Position numbers and translations under genes: made by a program. Positions 25,232 to 36,186 of a stretch of 64,000 bases of DNA are shown piece after piece (positions within the stretch are counted from its first letter, which is position 1; each line of letters begins with the position of its first letter). The notes beneath the pieces are model-generated. The model saw only the letters and a list, made by a program, of their open reading frames with translations. It did not search any database and was not told the DNA's origin. Origin of the DNA: Rhizobium sp. BK399 (GTDB lineage Bacteria; Pseudomonadota; Alphaproteobacteria; Rhizobiales; Rhizobiaceae); the NCBI RefSeq assembly GCF_014194695.1, contig NZ_JACIAH010000006.1:62001-126000 (forward strand), given 5' to 3'.

Positions 25232-25885
25232 ATGTTTGGTACTGCCCTCACCTGGGGTGATCTGGCCTTCCTGGCGCAAGGCGCGGGGATGACGCTCGCG
25301 GTCACCGTTGTTTCGGTCGCGGCCGGAACCGTCCTCGGGATCCTCTTCGGGATGATCCGCGTCGAACTCGGACCCTACTGGTCCGCACCGCTGACCTTCG
25401 CTCTCGACGTCTTCCGCTCGGTGCCTTTGTTGATCCAGCTTGTGCTCGGCAATGCCTTGCAGTCGATCATGCGGCTTGGCTGGCCTCCGTTCACGACCTC
25501 CTGCGTTGTGCTGTCGCTCTATACGGCTGCCTACTGCACGGAAATCGTCCGCGGTGGAATTTCTTCGGTGCCGCCGACCACACGGCGTGCTGCCCGGTCG
25601 CTCGGCATGACCTGGTCGCAGGATATGCGCTACATTGTCATGCCGCTTGCGACACGCGTTTCGCTGCCGTCCTGGATCGGCCTGACGCTTGGCGTCATGA
25701 AGGATTCCGCGCTGGTACTTTGGCTCGGCCTGATCGAGCTGCTGCGCGCCTCGCAGATCCTCGTGACCCGGCTGCAGGAACCGTTGTTCATCCTGATGAT
25801 CTGCGGCGCCGTCTACTTTATTATCAGCTTCCCCATCGCCCGGATTGGCGGGTATCTCGAAAAACGGTGGTCCCCCAATGATTGA
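25232..25885 (+). CDS. hypP: Amino-acid ABC transporter permease
   Basis: The second permease (217 residues) shows the same HEQRO fold and EAA loop (ISSVPPTTRRAARSLGMTWSQDMRYIVMP). It begins 12 bases after hypN, preceded by GAGAGGTGAGAG, and its last 8 bases overlap hypQ, so it is co-translated with the ATPase. The substrate is inferred from the locus. Confidence 0.85.
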   Translation: MFGTALTWGDLAFLAQGAGMTLAVTVVSVAAGTVLGILFGMIRVELGPYWSAPLTFALDVFRSVPLLIQLVLGNALQSIMRLGWPPFTTSCVVLSLYTAAYCTEIVRGGISSVPPTTRRAARSLGMTWSQDMRYIVMPLATRVSLPSWIGLTLGVMKDSALVLWLGLIELLRASQILVTRLQEPLFILMICGAVYFIISFPIARIGGYLEKRWSPND

Positions 25886-26600
25886 GATTGAAAACGTCCG
25901 CAAATCCTTCGGCTCATTGGAGGTCCTGAAGGGCATCAACCTCACTGTCCCCAAGGGCGAGGTACTGACCATCATCGGTGGTTCCGGCTCGGGAAAGTCG
26001 ACATTGCTCACCTGTATCAATGGTCTCGAAGCCATCGATAGCGGCCGTATCGTTGTTGACGGCACGGATGTCCATGCCAAGGCGACCGACCTGAACAGGC
26101 TCCGCCGCAAGCTCGGTATCGTCTTCCAGCAGTGGAACGCGTTCCCGCATCTGACGGTGCTGGAAAACGTCATGCTCGCGCCCAGAAAGGTGCTCGGCCT
26201 TCCCAAGGCAGAAGCCGAAGCGATGGCTGTAAAGCAGCTTACCCACGTCGGCCTGGGGGAGAAGCTGAAGGTCTATCCGAACCGCATGTCCGGTGGCCAG
26301 CAGCAGCGCATGGCGATTGCGCGCGCGCTCGCCATGTCGCCGGAATACATGCTGTTCGACGAGGTCACCTCGGCGCTCGACCCGCAGCTCGTCGGCGAAG
26401 TCCTCGACACGCTGCGCATGCTCGCCTCCGAAGGGATGACGATGATCTGCGTCACGCACGAAATGAAGTTTGCGCGTGAGGTTTCCGATCGCGTCGCTTT
26501 CTTCCACAAGGGTGTGATGGCTGAGATTGCTCCGCCGGAAGAGCTGTTCGGTGCGCCGAAGGATCCGGAGCTGCAGGCATTCCTCGCTGCCACTCACTGA
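25878..26600 (+). CDS. hypQ: Amino-acid ABC transporter ATP-binding protein
   Basis: The 240-residue ATPase has Walker A GGSGSGKST, the signature MSGGQQQRMAIARAL, Walker B MLFDEVTSALD and the switch histidine in CVTHE. It energises HypMNP uptake. The ATG at 25878 starts the standard MIEIENVRKSFG; upstream in-frame codons belong to hypP. It overlaps hypP by 8 bases, and hypO follows at once. Confidence 0.9.
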   Translation: MIEIENVRKSFGSLEVLKGINLTVPKGEVLTIIGGSGSGKSTLLTCINGLEAIDSGRIVVDGTDVHAKATDLNRLRRKLGIVFQQWNAFPHLTVLENVMLAPRKVLGLPKAEAEAMAVKQLTHVGLGEKLKVYPNRMSGGQQQRMAIARALAMSPEYMLFDEVTSALDPQLVGEVLDTLRMLASEGMTMICVTHEMKFAREVSDRVAFFHKGVMAEIAPPEELFGAPKDPELQAFLAATH

Positions 26601-26607
26601 GGCGATG

Positions 26608-27858
26608 ATGAACGATCAAACCCAACCTGATGTGATCGTGATCGGCGCTGGAGTCGTTGGGCTTTCCGCGGCGATCGCAGCGCAGGCACGGGGCCTTTCC
26701 GTGGTCGTACTCGATCGCGAAGGTCCCGCTGCCGGAGCATCGGCAGGCAATGCCGGAGCCTTCGCCTTTACCGACATCCTGCCGCTCGCCTCACCCGGCA
26801 TCCTGAAGAAGGCGCCGAAGTGGCTGCTCGACCCGCTCGGGCCGCTTTCGGTGCCGCCGGCCTATGCCTTGCAGATCGCACCATGGATGTTTCGGTTCTG
26901 GCGGGCCTGTGCGCCCAGTTGTGTTGCCCATTCGACCGCAGCGCAAACCGCGCTGATGGATCTTTCGAAAGCCGAGCTCGAACCGTTCCTGCAGCAGACC
27001 GGCACCGCCGCCATGCTGCGCAAGGACGGTAATCTTCAGGTCTATGAAGGCGGGGCCGAGTTCAAGGCCTCGCTTCCCGGCTGGAAGGCGCGCGAAGCGC
27101 ACGGTGTCGAGTTCCACCACCTCGATGCGGCTGGGATCGCGGAGATCCAGCCCGGCCTCGCGACGCGTTTCACCCATGGGACCTTCACGCCCGGCTGGTA
27201 CTCGATCGCCGATCCCAAACTCTATACCCTGGCTTTGGCAGATCACTTCCGTGCCATGGGCGGCACGATCGAGCGCGTCGAAGTTACAGCCTTGCGTCCC
27301 GCCGAGGGTGGTGTCGATGTTCTGAGCGTCGGCGGCAGTTTGCGACGGGCCGCACAGATCGTGTTGTCGGCAGGCGCCTTTTCCCATCAAGTGGCGCGCA
27401 CGATCGGCGAGAAGATTCCGCTCGAAACCGAGCGTGGCTACAATACCACGCTTCCTCCCGAGGCTTTCGACCTGCGCACGCAGATTACCTTCGGCGGTCA
27501 CGGTTTTGTCGTTACCCGGCTATCGACGGGGATTCGCGTTGGTGGCTCCGTCGAACTCGGAGGGCTGAAGCTGCCGCCGAATTTCCAACGCTCGGAAGCG
27601 ATGCTGGAGAAAGCTCGCAGCTTCCTGCCCGGGTTGAAGCCGCACGGCGGTGTGCAATGGATGGGGTTCCGTCCGTCTTTGCCCGACAGCCTGCCCGCCA
27701 TCGGCCACGCCCGCGATACGCAGCGGGTGATCCATGCTTTCGGCCACGGCCATCTCGGCCTCACGCAGTCGGCAGGCACCGCACGCATCGTCGCGGATCT
27801 GTTGACTGGCAAGAAGCCCGCGATCGACATCGCGCCCTTCTCGCCCCAAAGATTCTGA
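26608..27858 (+). CDS. hypO: FAD-dependent D-hydroxyproline dehydrogenase (DadA-like)
   Basis: The 416-residue flavoprotein of the DAO/glycine oxidase family has the dinucleotide motif VIGAGVVGLSAAIAAQ and the ADP-ribose-contacting acid at LDRE, with a typical C-terminal GHGHLGLTQSAGTARIVADL segment. In hydroxyproline loci it oxidises cis-4-hydroxy-D-proline to pyrroline-4-hydroxy-2-carboxylate, the HypD substrate. Two ATGs are adjacent (26605, 26608); the second has better spacing to GAGG, which overlaps the hypQ stop. The transporter and this gene thus form one operon. Confidence 0.82.
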   Translation: MNDQTQPDVIVIGAGVVGLSAAIAAQARGLSVVVLDREGPAAGASAGNAGAFAFTDILPLASPGILKKAPKWLLDPLGPLSVPPAYALQIAPWMFRFWRACAPSCVAHSTAAQTALMDLSKAELEPFLQQTGTAAMLRKDGNLQVYEGGAEFKASLPGWKAREAHGVEFHHLDAAGIAEIQPGLATRFTHGTFTPGWYSIADPKLYTLALADHFRAMGGTIERVEVTALRPAEGGVDVLSVGGSLRRAAQIVLSAGAFSHQVARTIGEKIPLETERGYNTTLPPEAFDLRTQITFGGHGFVVTRLSTGIRVGGSVELGGLKLPPNFQRSEAMLEKARSFLPGLKPHGGVQWMGFRPSLPDSLPAIGHARDTQRVIHAFGHGHLGLTQSAGTARIVADLLTGKKPAIDIAPFSPQRF

Positions 27859-27943
27859 CGGGGATCAAGGCGAGCGAACCGTGACGTTTGCTCGTAACAT
27901 CCCCGTTGGTGAATGCCATCTCTCTCCTTGAGGCTTCGCCGAC

Positions 27944-29635
27944 ATGAAACACTCTGTACCCGATCGCAGCATTCTCGCTGGCTCTGCCCACGGTCCGGTT
28001 ATCGCCACCGATGAGGCTCTGAGCTTCTGGGGTGGAGTCGACCCAGCGACCGGCTGTGTGATCGACGTACACCACCCGCTTCACGGGGCGTGCCTGACAG
28101 GCAGCATCTTGATGATGCCGTCGAGCCGTGGGTCCTGCACGGGCTCCGGCGTTCTCCTCGATCTTGTGCTGACAGGGCGCGCACCGGCCGCTCTGGTTTT
28201 TTCCGAGGCCGAGGATGTGCTGACGCTCGGTGCGCTGATCGCGTCTGAAATGTTCGGAAAGCCGCTGCCTGTCCTGCGGCTTGGGCCCGACGCCTTCTCC
28301 GCACTCTCCCGTGCGAAAACCGCCGAGATCAGCGATAAGGCCGTCGTGGCAGACGGGTTGGAGATTCCGATTGCATCTCCGGCAACCGCTGCACTCGATC
28401 TTAGCGAAGCCGACCGCGCCATGCTGAACGGACAGCAGGGAGTCGCCGTGCAGCAGGCCATGCGCATCATCAGCGCCATGGCAGCGCAGCAGGGCGCGCA
28501 CGGACTTGTCGATGTCACGCAAGGCCACATCGACGGCTGCATTTATGCGAGCCCGGCCAATCTCACCTTCGCGGAAAAGATGGCCGACATGGGGGCGCAG
28601 GTTTGCGTGCCGACCACGATGAACGCCATTTCCGTCGATCGCGCCAATTGGCAGACGCAGGGCGTGCCGCAAGCCTTCGGCGACCCGGCGGCCCGGCTTG
28701 CCGATGCCTATGTCCGCATGGGCTGTCGACCGACCTTCACCTGCTCTCCTTACCTGCTTGACAGCGCGCCGCAGCCGGGCGAATCCATCGCCTGGGCGGA
28801 ATCCAATGCGGTGATCTTCGCCAACACAGTGCTCGGAGCCAGAACGGCAAAGCACCCGGATTTCCTGGATCTCTGCATCGCGCTGACCGGTCGAGCGCCA
28901 CTTTCCGGGGTCTATCTCGACGAGCACCGGAAGGCACGGCGGATCATCGATGTGGAGTTGCCGGCAGAGGTCGACGACGCCTTCTGGCCACTGATCGGCT
29001 ATCTCGCCGGTCGCGCGGCGCCGGACCGCATTCCGCTTCTGCGCGGCCTTGGTCCCGCACAGCCGACGCTGGATGATCTCAAGGCCCTGTGCGCCGCCTT
29101 CGGCACCACCTCTGCTGCACCCATGCTGCATATCGAAGGCGTCACGCCCGAAGCTGCCGGCGCTGCCCGCGATAATGCCGACCATGCATCGATCTCCCGT
29201 GCCGACATGGCTGCGGCCTGGACCGCCCTGAACGGTGGGCCGGAGGAGGTGGAACTCATCGCTATCGGCAGTCCGCATGCCTCCTTGACCGAATGCCGCG
29301 CCTTGGCTGAAGTTCTGGCTGGTCGTCGCCGACATGCCAGCGTCGCGGTGATCGTCACTGCCGGTCGCCAGGTGATCAGTGATGCCCGCAACGAGGGTCT
29401 GCTCGGCAGGTTGGAGGATGCGGGCGTGCAGGTTCTCCCGGATCTTTGCTGGTGTTCGATTTCCGAGCCGCTGTTTCCGACGCGGACCCGTGCCCTGCTG
29501 ACGAATTCCGGCAAGTACGCCCACTACGGCCCAGGGCTCTCCGGCCGCGCCGTTCGCTTCGGCAGCCTTGCTGATTGTGTCGAAGCGGCTCTAACGGGTC
29601 GCGTCCCCCCGCGGCTCCCCAATTGGCTTTCCTGA
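27944..29635 (+). CDS. Aconitase X (fused small and large domains), probable cis-3-hydroxy-L-proline dehydratase
   Basis: The 563-residue protein joins the small swivelling domain (about 1-135; [31 protein letters not shown]) to the large DUF521 aconitase domain (about 150-560; [31 protein letters not shown]). Potential cluster ligands include cysteines at CSPYL and LCWCSIS. Fused AcnX proteins in hydroxyproline clusters dehydrate cis-3-hydroxy-L-proline to delta1-pyrroline-2-carboxylate, which the LDH2-type reductase at 20788-21825 can reduce to proline. A mevalonate-5-phosphate dehydratase role, known for archaeal AcnX, is unlikely here. Confidence 0.8.
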   Translation: MKHSVPDRSILAGSAHGPVIATDEALSFWGGVDPATGCVIDVHHPLHGACLTGSILMMPSSRGSCTGSGVLLDLVLTGRAPAALVFSEAEDVLTLGALIASEMFGKPLPVLRLGPDAFSALSRAKTAEISDKAVVADGLEIPIASPATAALDLSEADRAMLNGQQGVAVQQAMRIISAMAAQQGAHGLVDVTQGHIDGCIYASPANLTFAEKMADMGAQVCVPTTMNAISVDRANWQTQGVPQAFGDPAARLADAYVRMGCRPTFTCSPYLLDSAPQPGESIAWAESNAVIFANTVLGARTAKHPDFLDLCIALTGRAPLSGVYLDEHRKARRIIDVELPAEVDDAFWPLIGYLAGRAAPDRIPLLRGLGPAQPTLDDLKALCAAFGTTSAAPMLHIEGVTPEAAGAARDNADHASISRADMAAAWTALNGGPEEVELIAIGSPHASLTECRALAEVLAGRRRHASVAVIVTAGRQVISDARNEGLLGRLEDAGVQVLPDLCWCSISEPLFPTRTRALLTNSGKYAHYGPGLSGRAVRFGSLADCVEAALTGRVPPRLPNWLS

Positions 29636-29644
29636 GGAGGTATC

Positions 29645-30673
29645 ATGCGCAGTACCAAGACCATCCATGTCGTGTCCGCCCATGCCGAGGGCGAGGTGGG
29701 CGATGTCATCGTTGGCGGCGTCACGCCGCCGCCCGGCGAAACCATATGGGAACAAAGCCGCTGGATCGCCCGTGACGGGACGTTGCGCAACTTCGTGCTG
29801 AACGAACCGCGCGGCGGTGTCTTCCGCCACGTCAATCTGCTGGTGCCTCCGAAGCATCCCGATGCCGATGCCGCCTTCATCATCATGGAGCCCGAGGACA
29901 CGCCTCCGATGTCCGGCTCGAACTCAATCTGCGTCTCCACGGTGTTGCTGGACAGCGGCATTCTGCCGATGCAGGAGCCCGTTACCGAGATCACCCTGGA
30001 AGCCCCCGGTGGCCTCGTTCGCGTGCGCGCCGAATGCCGGAACGGCAAGGCCGAGCGCATCTTCGTGCAGAACCTGCCGAGCTTTGCGGAACGACTCGAT
30101 GCGAAGCTGGAGGTCGAGGGCCTGGGCACACTGACCGTCGATACTGCCTATGGCGGCGACAGCTTCGTCATCGTCGACGCCGCGGCGATGGGCTTCAGCC
30201 TGTCGCCCGACGAGGCGCATGACATTGCGAGGCTCGGCGTGCGTATCACCAACGCGGCCAACGCTGGGCTCGGATTCCACCACCCGGAAAATCCGGATTG
30301 GAAGCACTTCTCCTTCTGCCTCTTCGCAGGTCCGGTGGAGCGGACCGCCGAAGGTCTACGTGCGGGTGCAGCCGTCGCCATTCAGCCCGGAAAGGTCGAC
30401 CGTTCGCCGACCGGAACCGCGCTTTCGGCGCGCATGGCGGTGTTGCATGCGCGTGGTCAGATGACGCCTGAAGATCGCCTGACGGCTGTCTCGCTGATCG
30501 GGTCGACCTTCTCCGGCCGCATTCTAGGCACCACGAAAGTTGGCGATCGCGCGGCAATCCTGCCGGAAATTTCCGGCCGCGCCTGGATCACCGGCACCCA
30601 TCAGCACATGCTCGATCCGTCCGACCCCTGGCCGGAAGGGTATCGATTGACTGACACGTGGGGCGCCCGTTAA
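29645..30673 (+). CDS. Proline-racemase-family protein, probable trans-3-hydroxy-L-proline dehydratase
   Basis: The 342-residue protein has the two-domain proline racemase fold. The first catalytic position, cysteine in MCGH-type motifs, is Ser90 here (PPMSGSNS), and the second is Thr256 ([10 protein letters not shown]). Epimerases of 4-hydroxyproline use Cys/Cys; trans-3-hydroxyproline dehydratases have Cys/Thr. The Thr therefore points to a dehydratase whose first base is serine. The product, pyrroline-2-carboxylate, fits the reductase in the locus. The gene follows aconitase X by 9 bases with a strong GAGGAGG ribosome-binding site. An inactive or novel activity cannot be excluded. Confidence 0.75.
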   Translation: MRSTKTIHVVSAHAEGEVGDVIVGGVTPPPGETIWEQSRWIARDGTLRNFVLNEPRGGVFRHVNLLVPPKHPDADAAFIIMEPEDTPPMSGSNSICVSTVLLDSGILPMQEPVTEITLEAPGGLVRVRAECRNGKAERIFVQNLPSFAERLDAKLEVEGLGTLTVDTAYGGDSFVIVDAAAMGFSLSPDEAHDIARLGVRITNAANAGLGFHHPENPDWKHFSFCLFAGPVERTAEGLRAGAAVAIQPGKVDRSPTGTALSARMAVLHARGQMTPEDRLTAVSLIGSTFSGRILGTTKVGDRAAILPEISGRAWITGTHQHMLDPSDPWPEGYRLTDTWGAR

Positions 30674-30711
30674 CGGCTAGGCATCTCGCAGGCATGAATC
30701 CGGCAAATTGT

Positions 30712-30735
30712 CTTGAGCGGGAGATCTCGCTCAAG
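30712..30735. repeat. Inverted repeat downstream of the hyp locus
   Basis: CTTGAGCG (30712-30719) and CGCTCAAG (30728-30735) form an 8-bp stem around an 8-base loop that contains AGATCT. There is no T-tract, so it is not a typical terminator; it may act as an mRNA end-stabiliser or a protein site. Confidence 0.5.
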
Positions 30736-30813
30736 GTGTCGACCGAGTCCCACTCTGCCGCTTTGATTGTCTAATAAACGTGATAGGCTCTCGGCACCAG
30801 TTGGGGGCAGATC

Positions 30814-32271
30814 ATGCGACATTTCCTTTTCAGCCTAGTGCTCGCAACTATGACCGTATTGTTCGGTCAGGTTGGTACGTTCGCCCAAACGAAAATCGAG
30901 ATCGGCAAGATCATGCCGAAGCCGAATACAGGCGATCTCGACGCGATGACCAAGATCCGGCTTATCCGTATTCTGGTGCCGTATAGCAAGACCATCTATT
31001 TCATCGACAAGGGCCGCCAGTACGGAACGGCCGTGGAGTTCGGGACGGCCCTCGAGGCGGAGCTGAACAAGGGTAAGAAGAAGGAAATCGAGCGCATCCG
31101 CATCGCCTTCATCCCAACCGGTCGCGATCGACTGATTTCAGCCCTCAAGGAGGGCTCGGGCGACATCGTCATGGCCAATCTGACGGTGACGCCGGCGCGC
31201 CTCCAGGAGGTCGATTTCAGCGCGCCGCTCTACAGCGATGCCAGCGAGGTTTTGGTTTCCGGACCTTCTGCGGAACCGATTGCAAGCATCGATGACCTCG
31301 CCGGCAAGGAAATCCGCGTCCGCCAGACCAGCAGCTACTACGAGCATCTTCTGGCGCTCAATGAGCAATTCAAGAAAGATGGAAAGCCAGAGATTCAGGT
31401 CAAGCCGATCGACGAGAACCTCGAAGATGAAGATCTGATGGAAATGGTCAACGCCGGCCTGCTCGCCTGGACCGTTGTCGATGGATATAAGGCCGACATC
31501 TGGGCGAAGGTGTTCACGGACATGAAGGTGCATGCTGACGTCGCCGTGTCGGCGCATGGACAGATCGCCTGGGCAATCCGCAAGGGTAGCCCGCAGTTGA
31601 AAGCCGTCCTCGACAAGTTCGCCGAACAGCACAAGGTCGGCACAACGTTCGGCAACATGCTGCGCAATCGCTATTTCAAGAGCGATACGATGTTGCGGCG
31701 AGCCTATTCGCCGGCTCATGTCGAGCGCTTTAAGGACCTGGTCGAGATATTCCGCAAACACGCAGGGACGTATTCGTTCGATTATCTGATGCTCATGGCC
31801 CAGGGCTATCAGGAGTCGCAGCTCGATCAAGCGCGCCACAGCCCGAGGGGCGCCGTCGGCGTGATGCAACTGTTGCCAGCCACGGCGGCTGGCAAGGAGA
31901 TCGGTATCACCGGCATCGCAAAGAGCGAGGATCGTAACGTCGAGGCCGGCGCGAAATATCTACGCTATCTGGTCAAGGTCTATATCAATGATCCCGGCAT
32001 CTCAGCCCGTGATCAGCAGCTGATGGCATTCGCCGCCTACAATGCTGGTCCGGGGAATCTCCGGAAATTTCGTGCCAAGGCGAAGGATATGGGGCTCAAC
32101 CCTGACATCTGGTTCGGAAACGTCGAAAACGCCGCTGCGGCCATTGTCGGGCGCGAAACGGTCCAGTACGTCAGCAATATATTCAAGTACTATGTCGCCT
32201 ACAGCCTGCTGACGGAACGGGTCGAAGCGCAACGCGCTTCCATGACGGTAACGACACCAGTGAAAAACTAG
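30814..32271 (+). CDS. MltF-type membrane-bound lytic transglycosylase
   Basis: The 485-residue protein has a signal peptide (about 1-24), a family-3 solute-binding-like regulatory domain (about 45-290) and a C-terminal SLT domain with catalytic Glu334 (GYQESQLDQ) and the GAVGVMQLLPATA and AFAAYNAGPGNL motifs. It should cleave the MurNAc-GlcNAc bond of peptidoglycan in the periplasm. Domain order equals MltF of gamma-proteobacteria. It stands alone between the hyp and opp units. Confidence 0.85.
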   Translation: MRHFLFSLVLATMTVLFGQVGTFAQTKIEIGKIMPKPNTGDLDAMTKIRLIRILVPYSKTIYFIDKGRQYGTAVEFGTALEAELNKGKKKEIERIRIAFIPTGRDRLISALKEGSGDIVMANLTVTPARLQEVDFSAPLYSDASEVLVSGPSAEPIASIDDLAGKEIRVRQTSSYYEHLLALNEQFKKDGKPEIQVKPIDENLEDEDLMEMVNAGLLAWTVVDGYKADIWAKVFTDMKVHADVAVSAHGQIAWAIRKGSPQLKAVLDKFAEQHKVGTTFGNMLRNRYFKSDTMLRRAYSPAHVERFKDLVEIFRKHAGTYSFDYLMLMAQGYQESQLDQARHSPRGAVGVMQLLPATAAGKEIGITGIAKSEDRNVEAGAKYLRYLVKVYINDPGISARDQQLMAFAAYNAGPGNLRKFRAKAKDMGLNPDIWFGNVENAAAAIVGRETVQYVSNIFKYYVAYSLLTERVEAQRASMTVTTPVKN

Positions 32272-32309
32272 CAGACTGAGCACCTCTTACGCCGGATAAA
32301 GAACAAAGG

Positions 32310-32329
32310 GGCCCGCGCGATGGCGGGCC
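32310..32329. repeat. GC-rich hairpin between convergent mltF-like and oppF genes
   Basis: GGCCCGC (32310-32316) pairs with GCGGGCC (32323-32329). It lacks a T-run on either side, so terminator function is uncertain, although the place between convergent genes is right. Confidence 0.4.
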
Positions 32330-32354
32330 GCTTGGCGTTTGTGTTAATGCCCTG

Positions 32355-33330
<976 letters not shown>

Positions 33331-33338
<8 letters not shown>

Positions 33339-34338
33339 GGCTCAGAACCTCCTCACGGCGCGGGAAAGGATGGAAGCAGGCCGCGGAATGGCCCTTCGCC
33401 AACATCTCAAGTTTCGGCGACGCGTCGATACAGTCGTTCTGGACCATGGGACAGCGCGGCGAGAAGCTGCAGCCCTTCGGCAGATGCTGCAGGTTGGGCG
33501 GGCGGCCGGGAATGACGGCGAGCTGATCGACGTCTTGGTCTGGCCGCGGGATGGAAGCGTGCAGCGCAGCCGTATAGGGATGCGCCGGTACCTCGAAGAG
33601 CTCGTCGACCGGTGCTTCCTCGACGATCCGCCCGGCATACATGACCGCAACGCGATCCGCGAGGCCGGCGACAACGCCCAGATCATGAGTGATCATGACA
33701 AGCGCCGTGTTCATTTCCGCGGTCAGGTCGTTGAAGAGATCAAGGATTTGGGCCTGGATCGTAACGTCGAGCGCGGTCGTCGGCTCGTCGGCAATGAGCA
33801 GCTTCGGTTTCGTCAGCAGTGCCATCGCAATGACGATGCGCTGGCGCATGCCGCCCGACAGTTCGTGTGGATAAAGGTTGAAGCGTCGCGTTGGATCAGG
33901 GATGCCGACCCGCTTCAGCATATCGAGCGCCTCGTTGGAGGCAGCGCGCGCCGTGAAGCCCCGGTGAACCTCAAGCTGCTCCGTCAATTGCCGGGAGATC
34001 CGCAGCGACGGATTGAGCGCGGTCATGGGGTCCTGGAACACCATGGCCATGTCCTTGCCGCGGACATGGTCGAGTTCCCGCGGCTTTAGCGCCAAGACGT
34101 CCTTGCCTTCCAGCAGTGCCTGGCCACTGGTGCGGCCGTTCTTGGCAAGCAGCCCCATCACGCCGAGGAAGGTCTGGCTCTTGCCCGACCCCGACTCGCC
34201 GACGATTGCGACACGCTCGCCGCGACGGATCGACAGGTTCATGTTGGATACGGCCTTTACCTCGCCATCCGGCGTCGCAAAGGTGATCGAATAGTCTCGC
34301 AGTTCGAGAAGCGTATCGTTTTTTATTTCTTGTTGCAT
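33331..34338 (-). CDS. oppD: Oligopeptide ABC transporter ATP-binding protein OppD
   Basis: The 335-residue ATPase has Walker [10 protein letters not shown], signature [15 protein letters not shown], Walker [13 protein letters not shown] and the C-terminal [14 protein letters not shown] cysteine cluster of the Opp/Dpp family. The start ATG directly abuts the oppC stop. The final Walker A residue is Gln where Thr is the rule (GKSQT); the following Thr may take its place. This variation is common in OppD homologues. Confidence 0.9.
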
Positions 34339-35256
34339 TTATCGATCCTTCGGGTCGAACGCGTCGCGCAGACCGTCGCCGATGAAAAGCAGGCTCATCA
34401 GCAGGGCGACGAGGAAACAGGCCGGGAAGACCAACAGCCACGGCATGCTTTCCATGGCGTCGGTGCCCTCGGCAATCAGCGTGCCGAGCGATGTCAACGG
34501 TTCCTGAACACCGAAACCAAGATAGGACAGGAAGCTCTCCGTCGCGATGATTTCTGGGACCGTCAGCGCAGCAAAGATCACCACCGGCCCGACAAGGTTC
34601 GGGATGATGTGCTTGAGGATAATCTTGAAAGGCTTCTGGCCGGATGCCCGGGCCGCCTCGATGAACTCGCGGTGCTTGATTGACAGCGTCTGTCCGCGCA
34701 CGATTCGGGCCATCGTCAGCCATTCCAGCGCACCGATTGCTGCAAACAGCAGGTAAACGTTGCGGCCAAACACGACCATCAGCAGGATGACGAAAAGGAT
34801 GTAAGGCAGCGCATACATGATATCGACAAAGCGCATCATGATCGCGTCGAGCCTGCCGCCGATATAGCCGGAAATCGCGCCGTACAGCACCCCGATCACC
34901 ACCGAAACGATGGTGGCGGTCGCCGCAACGGCAAGCGAAACACGGGTGCCGTAGAGCACGCGGGCCAGCAGGTCGCGGCCGTTCGGATCGGTTCCGAAAT
35001 AGTGGCCGCTTTCCATATCAGGCGGCATCCGGAACGCCGCCCAATCCGGCTCCTCATAGTCGAACGGAATGAGGTATGGCCCAAGAAATGCTGCGAGGAT
35101 GAGAAGCAGCAGCACAACGATGGCAACGACGGCCGCCTTGTTGCGGGAAAGACGACGCAGGGCATCGCCGGTGAGAGAGCGGCTCTTGTGCGAGAGCCCT
35201 TCGGCCTCGAGAAGTTCGGCCGCAAGCAGCTCTCTTTTTGCGGGATTGAGGATCAT
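34339..35256 (-). CDS. oppC: Oligopeptide ABC transporter permease OppC
   Basis: The 305-residue inner-membrane permease has an N-terminal cytoplasmic part, about six helices, and the EAA loop (RASGQKPFKIILKHIIPNLVGP). The start at 35256 is chosen because its ATG overlaps the oppB stop by 4 bases (ATGA); an ATG at 35283 would add nine residues inside oppB. It forms the pore with OppB. Confidence 0.88.
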   Translation of the reverse strand: MILNPAKRELLAAELLEAEGLSHKSRSLTGDALRRLSRNKAAVVAIVVLLLLILAAFLGPYLIPFDYEEPDWAAFRMPPDMESGHYFGTDPNGRDLLARVLYGTRVSLAVAATATIVSVVIGVLYGAISGYIGGRLDAIMMRFVDIMYALPYILFVILLMVVFGRNVYLLFAAIGALEWLTMARIVRGQTLSIKHREFIEAARASGQKPFKIILKHIIPNLVGPVVIFAALTVPEIIATESFLSYLGFGVQEPLTSLGTLIAEGTDAMESMPWLLVFPACFLVALLMSLLFIGDGLRDAFDPKDR

Positions 35257-36176
35257 CGGTTTCTCACTTTCGGATCGAGCCACGCATAGGCGATGTCGAC
35301 GAGAAGGTTCAGGATGACGATCAGCACCATGTAGAAGATGACCGTGCCGAGAACCATGCCGTAGTCGCGATTCAGCGCGGCGTTGACGAAATAGCGGCCG
35401 ATGCCGGGCAATCCGAAGATGCTTTCAACGACGAGCGAGCCGGTGAGAAGGTAGCTGGCCGCCGGGCCGAGATAGGAAACAACCGGCATCATGGCGGGCT
35501 TGAGAGCGTGGCGCATGACGGTCAGCCGCGGGCCGATGCCCTTGGCTTTTGCCGTGCGGATGTAGTTCTGGTTCATCACTTCGATCATCGAGCCGCGGGT
35601 CATGCGCGAGATACGGCCCGCATGCGGCAATGCCAACACAACGATTGGGATGACGAGATATTTGAACGAGCCGTCGCCCCACCCGCCTACAGGCAACCAG
35701 CCGAGGTGGATGCCGAGAATCAGCTGCAGGATGGGCGCGATCAGAAAGTTCGGAAGAACCAGGCCGACGAGAATAAGCAGGCCGAGGACGTAGTCAGGCG
35801 CCTTATTCTGATAAAGCGCCCCAAGACAGCCGACTGTTACGCCGATGAGGATGGCAAGGATGAAGGCGAGGCCGCCGATCGTGAACGTGTAAGGCAGGCC
35901 GATCATGATCTGCTGGGCAACACTGAAGTCTTCGTTGGCAAAGGATGGGCCAAGATCGCCCTTCAGGACGTCGAAGACGTAGATCAGGTATTGTTCGATC
36001 AGCGGCTTATCGAGATTGTAGTGGGCCGCGAGGTTCTTCAGGATCACCGGCGGCAATGGCCGCTCGCCATCGAAGGGGCCGCCGGGAGCAAGGCGCAAGA
36101 CAAAAAAGCTGAGTGTCACGGCGATCCACATCACGGGGATCGTCGACAGCAGGCGACGGAGTGCGTATTTGATCAT
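35253..36176 (-). CDS. oppB: Oligopeptide ABC transporter permease OppB
   Basis: The 307-residue permease starts with the standard MIKYALRRLLSTIPVMW and has about six helices and an EAA loop (RTAKAKGIGPRLTVMRHALKPAMMP). It follows oppA by 48 bases, across an 11-bp hairpin that may set the binding-protein-to-permease ratio. It ends with the oppC start overlapped. Confidence 0.9.
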   Translation of the reverse strand: MIKYALRRLLSTIPVMWIAVTLSFFVLRLAPGGPFDGERPLPPVILKNLAAHYNLDKPLIEQYLIYVFDVLKGDLGPSFANEDFSVAQQIMIGLPYTFTIGGLAFILAILIGVTVGCLGALYQNKAPDYVLGLLILVGLVLPNFLIAPILQLILGIHLGWLPVGGWGDGSFKYLVIPIVVLALPHAGRISRMTRGSMIEVMNQNYIRTAKAKGIGPRLTVMRHALKPAMMPVVSYLGPAASYLLTGSLVVESIFGLPGIGRYFVNAALNRDYGMVLGTVIFYMVLIVILNLLVDIAYAWLDPKVRNR

Positions 36177-36186
36177 GGTCGTGGAT

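Noticed and set aside
24533..26206. 557-codon open frame antisense to hypNPQ
   Set aside because: Composition is unlike real proteins (very rich in Arg, Gly, His, Asp) and it covers three well-supported genes on the other strand.
27761..29524. 587-codon open frame antisense to aconitase X
   Set aside because: Shadow of a recognisable enzyme; no ribosome-binding site or family.
32310..32329. Hairpin as a rho-independent terminator
   Set aside because: No T-run on either strand; listed as a repeat only.
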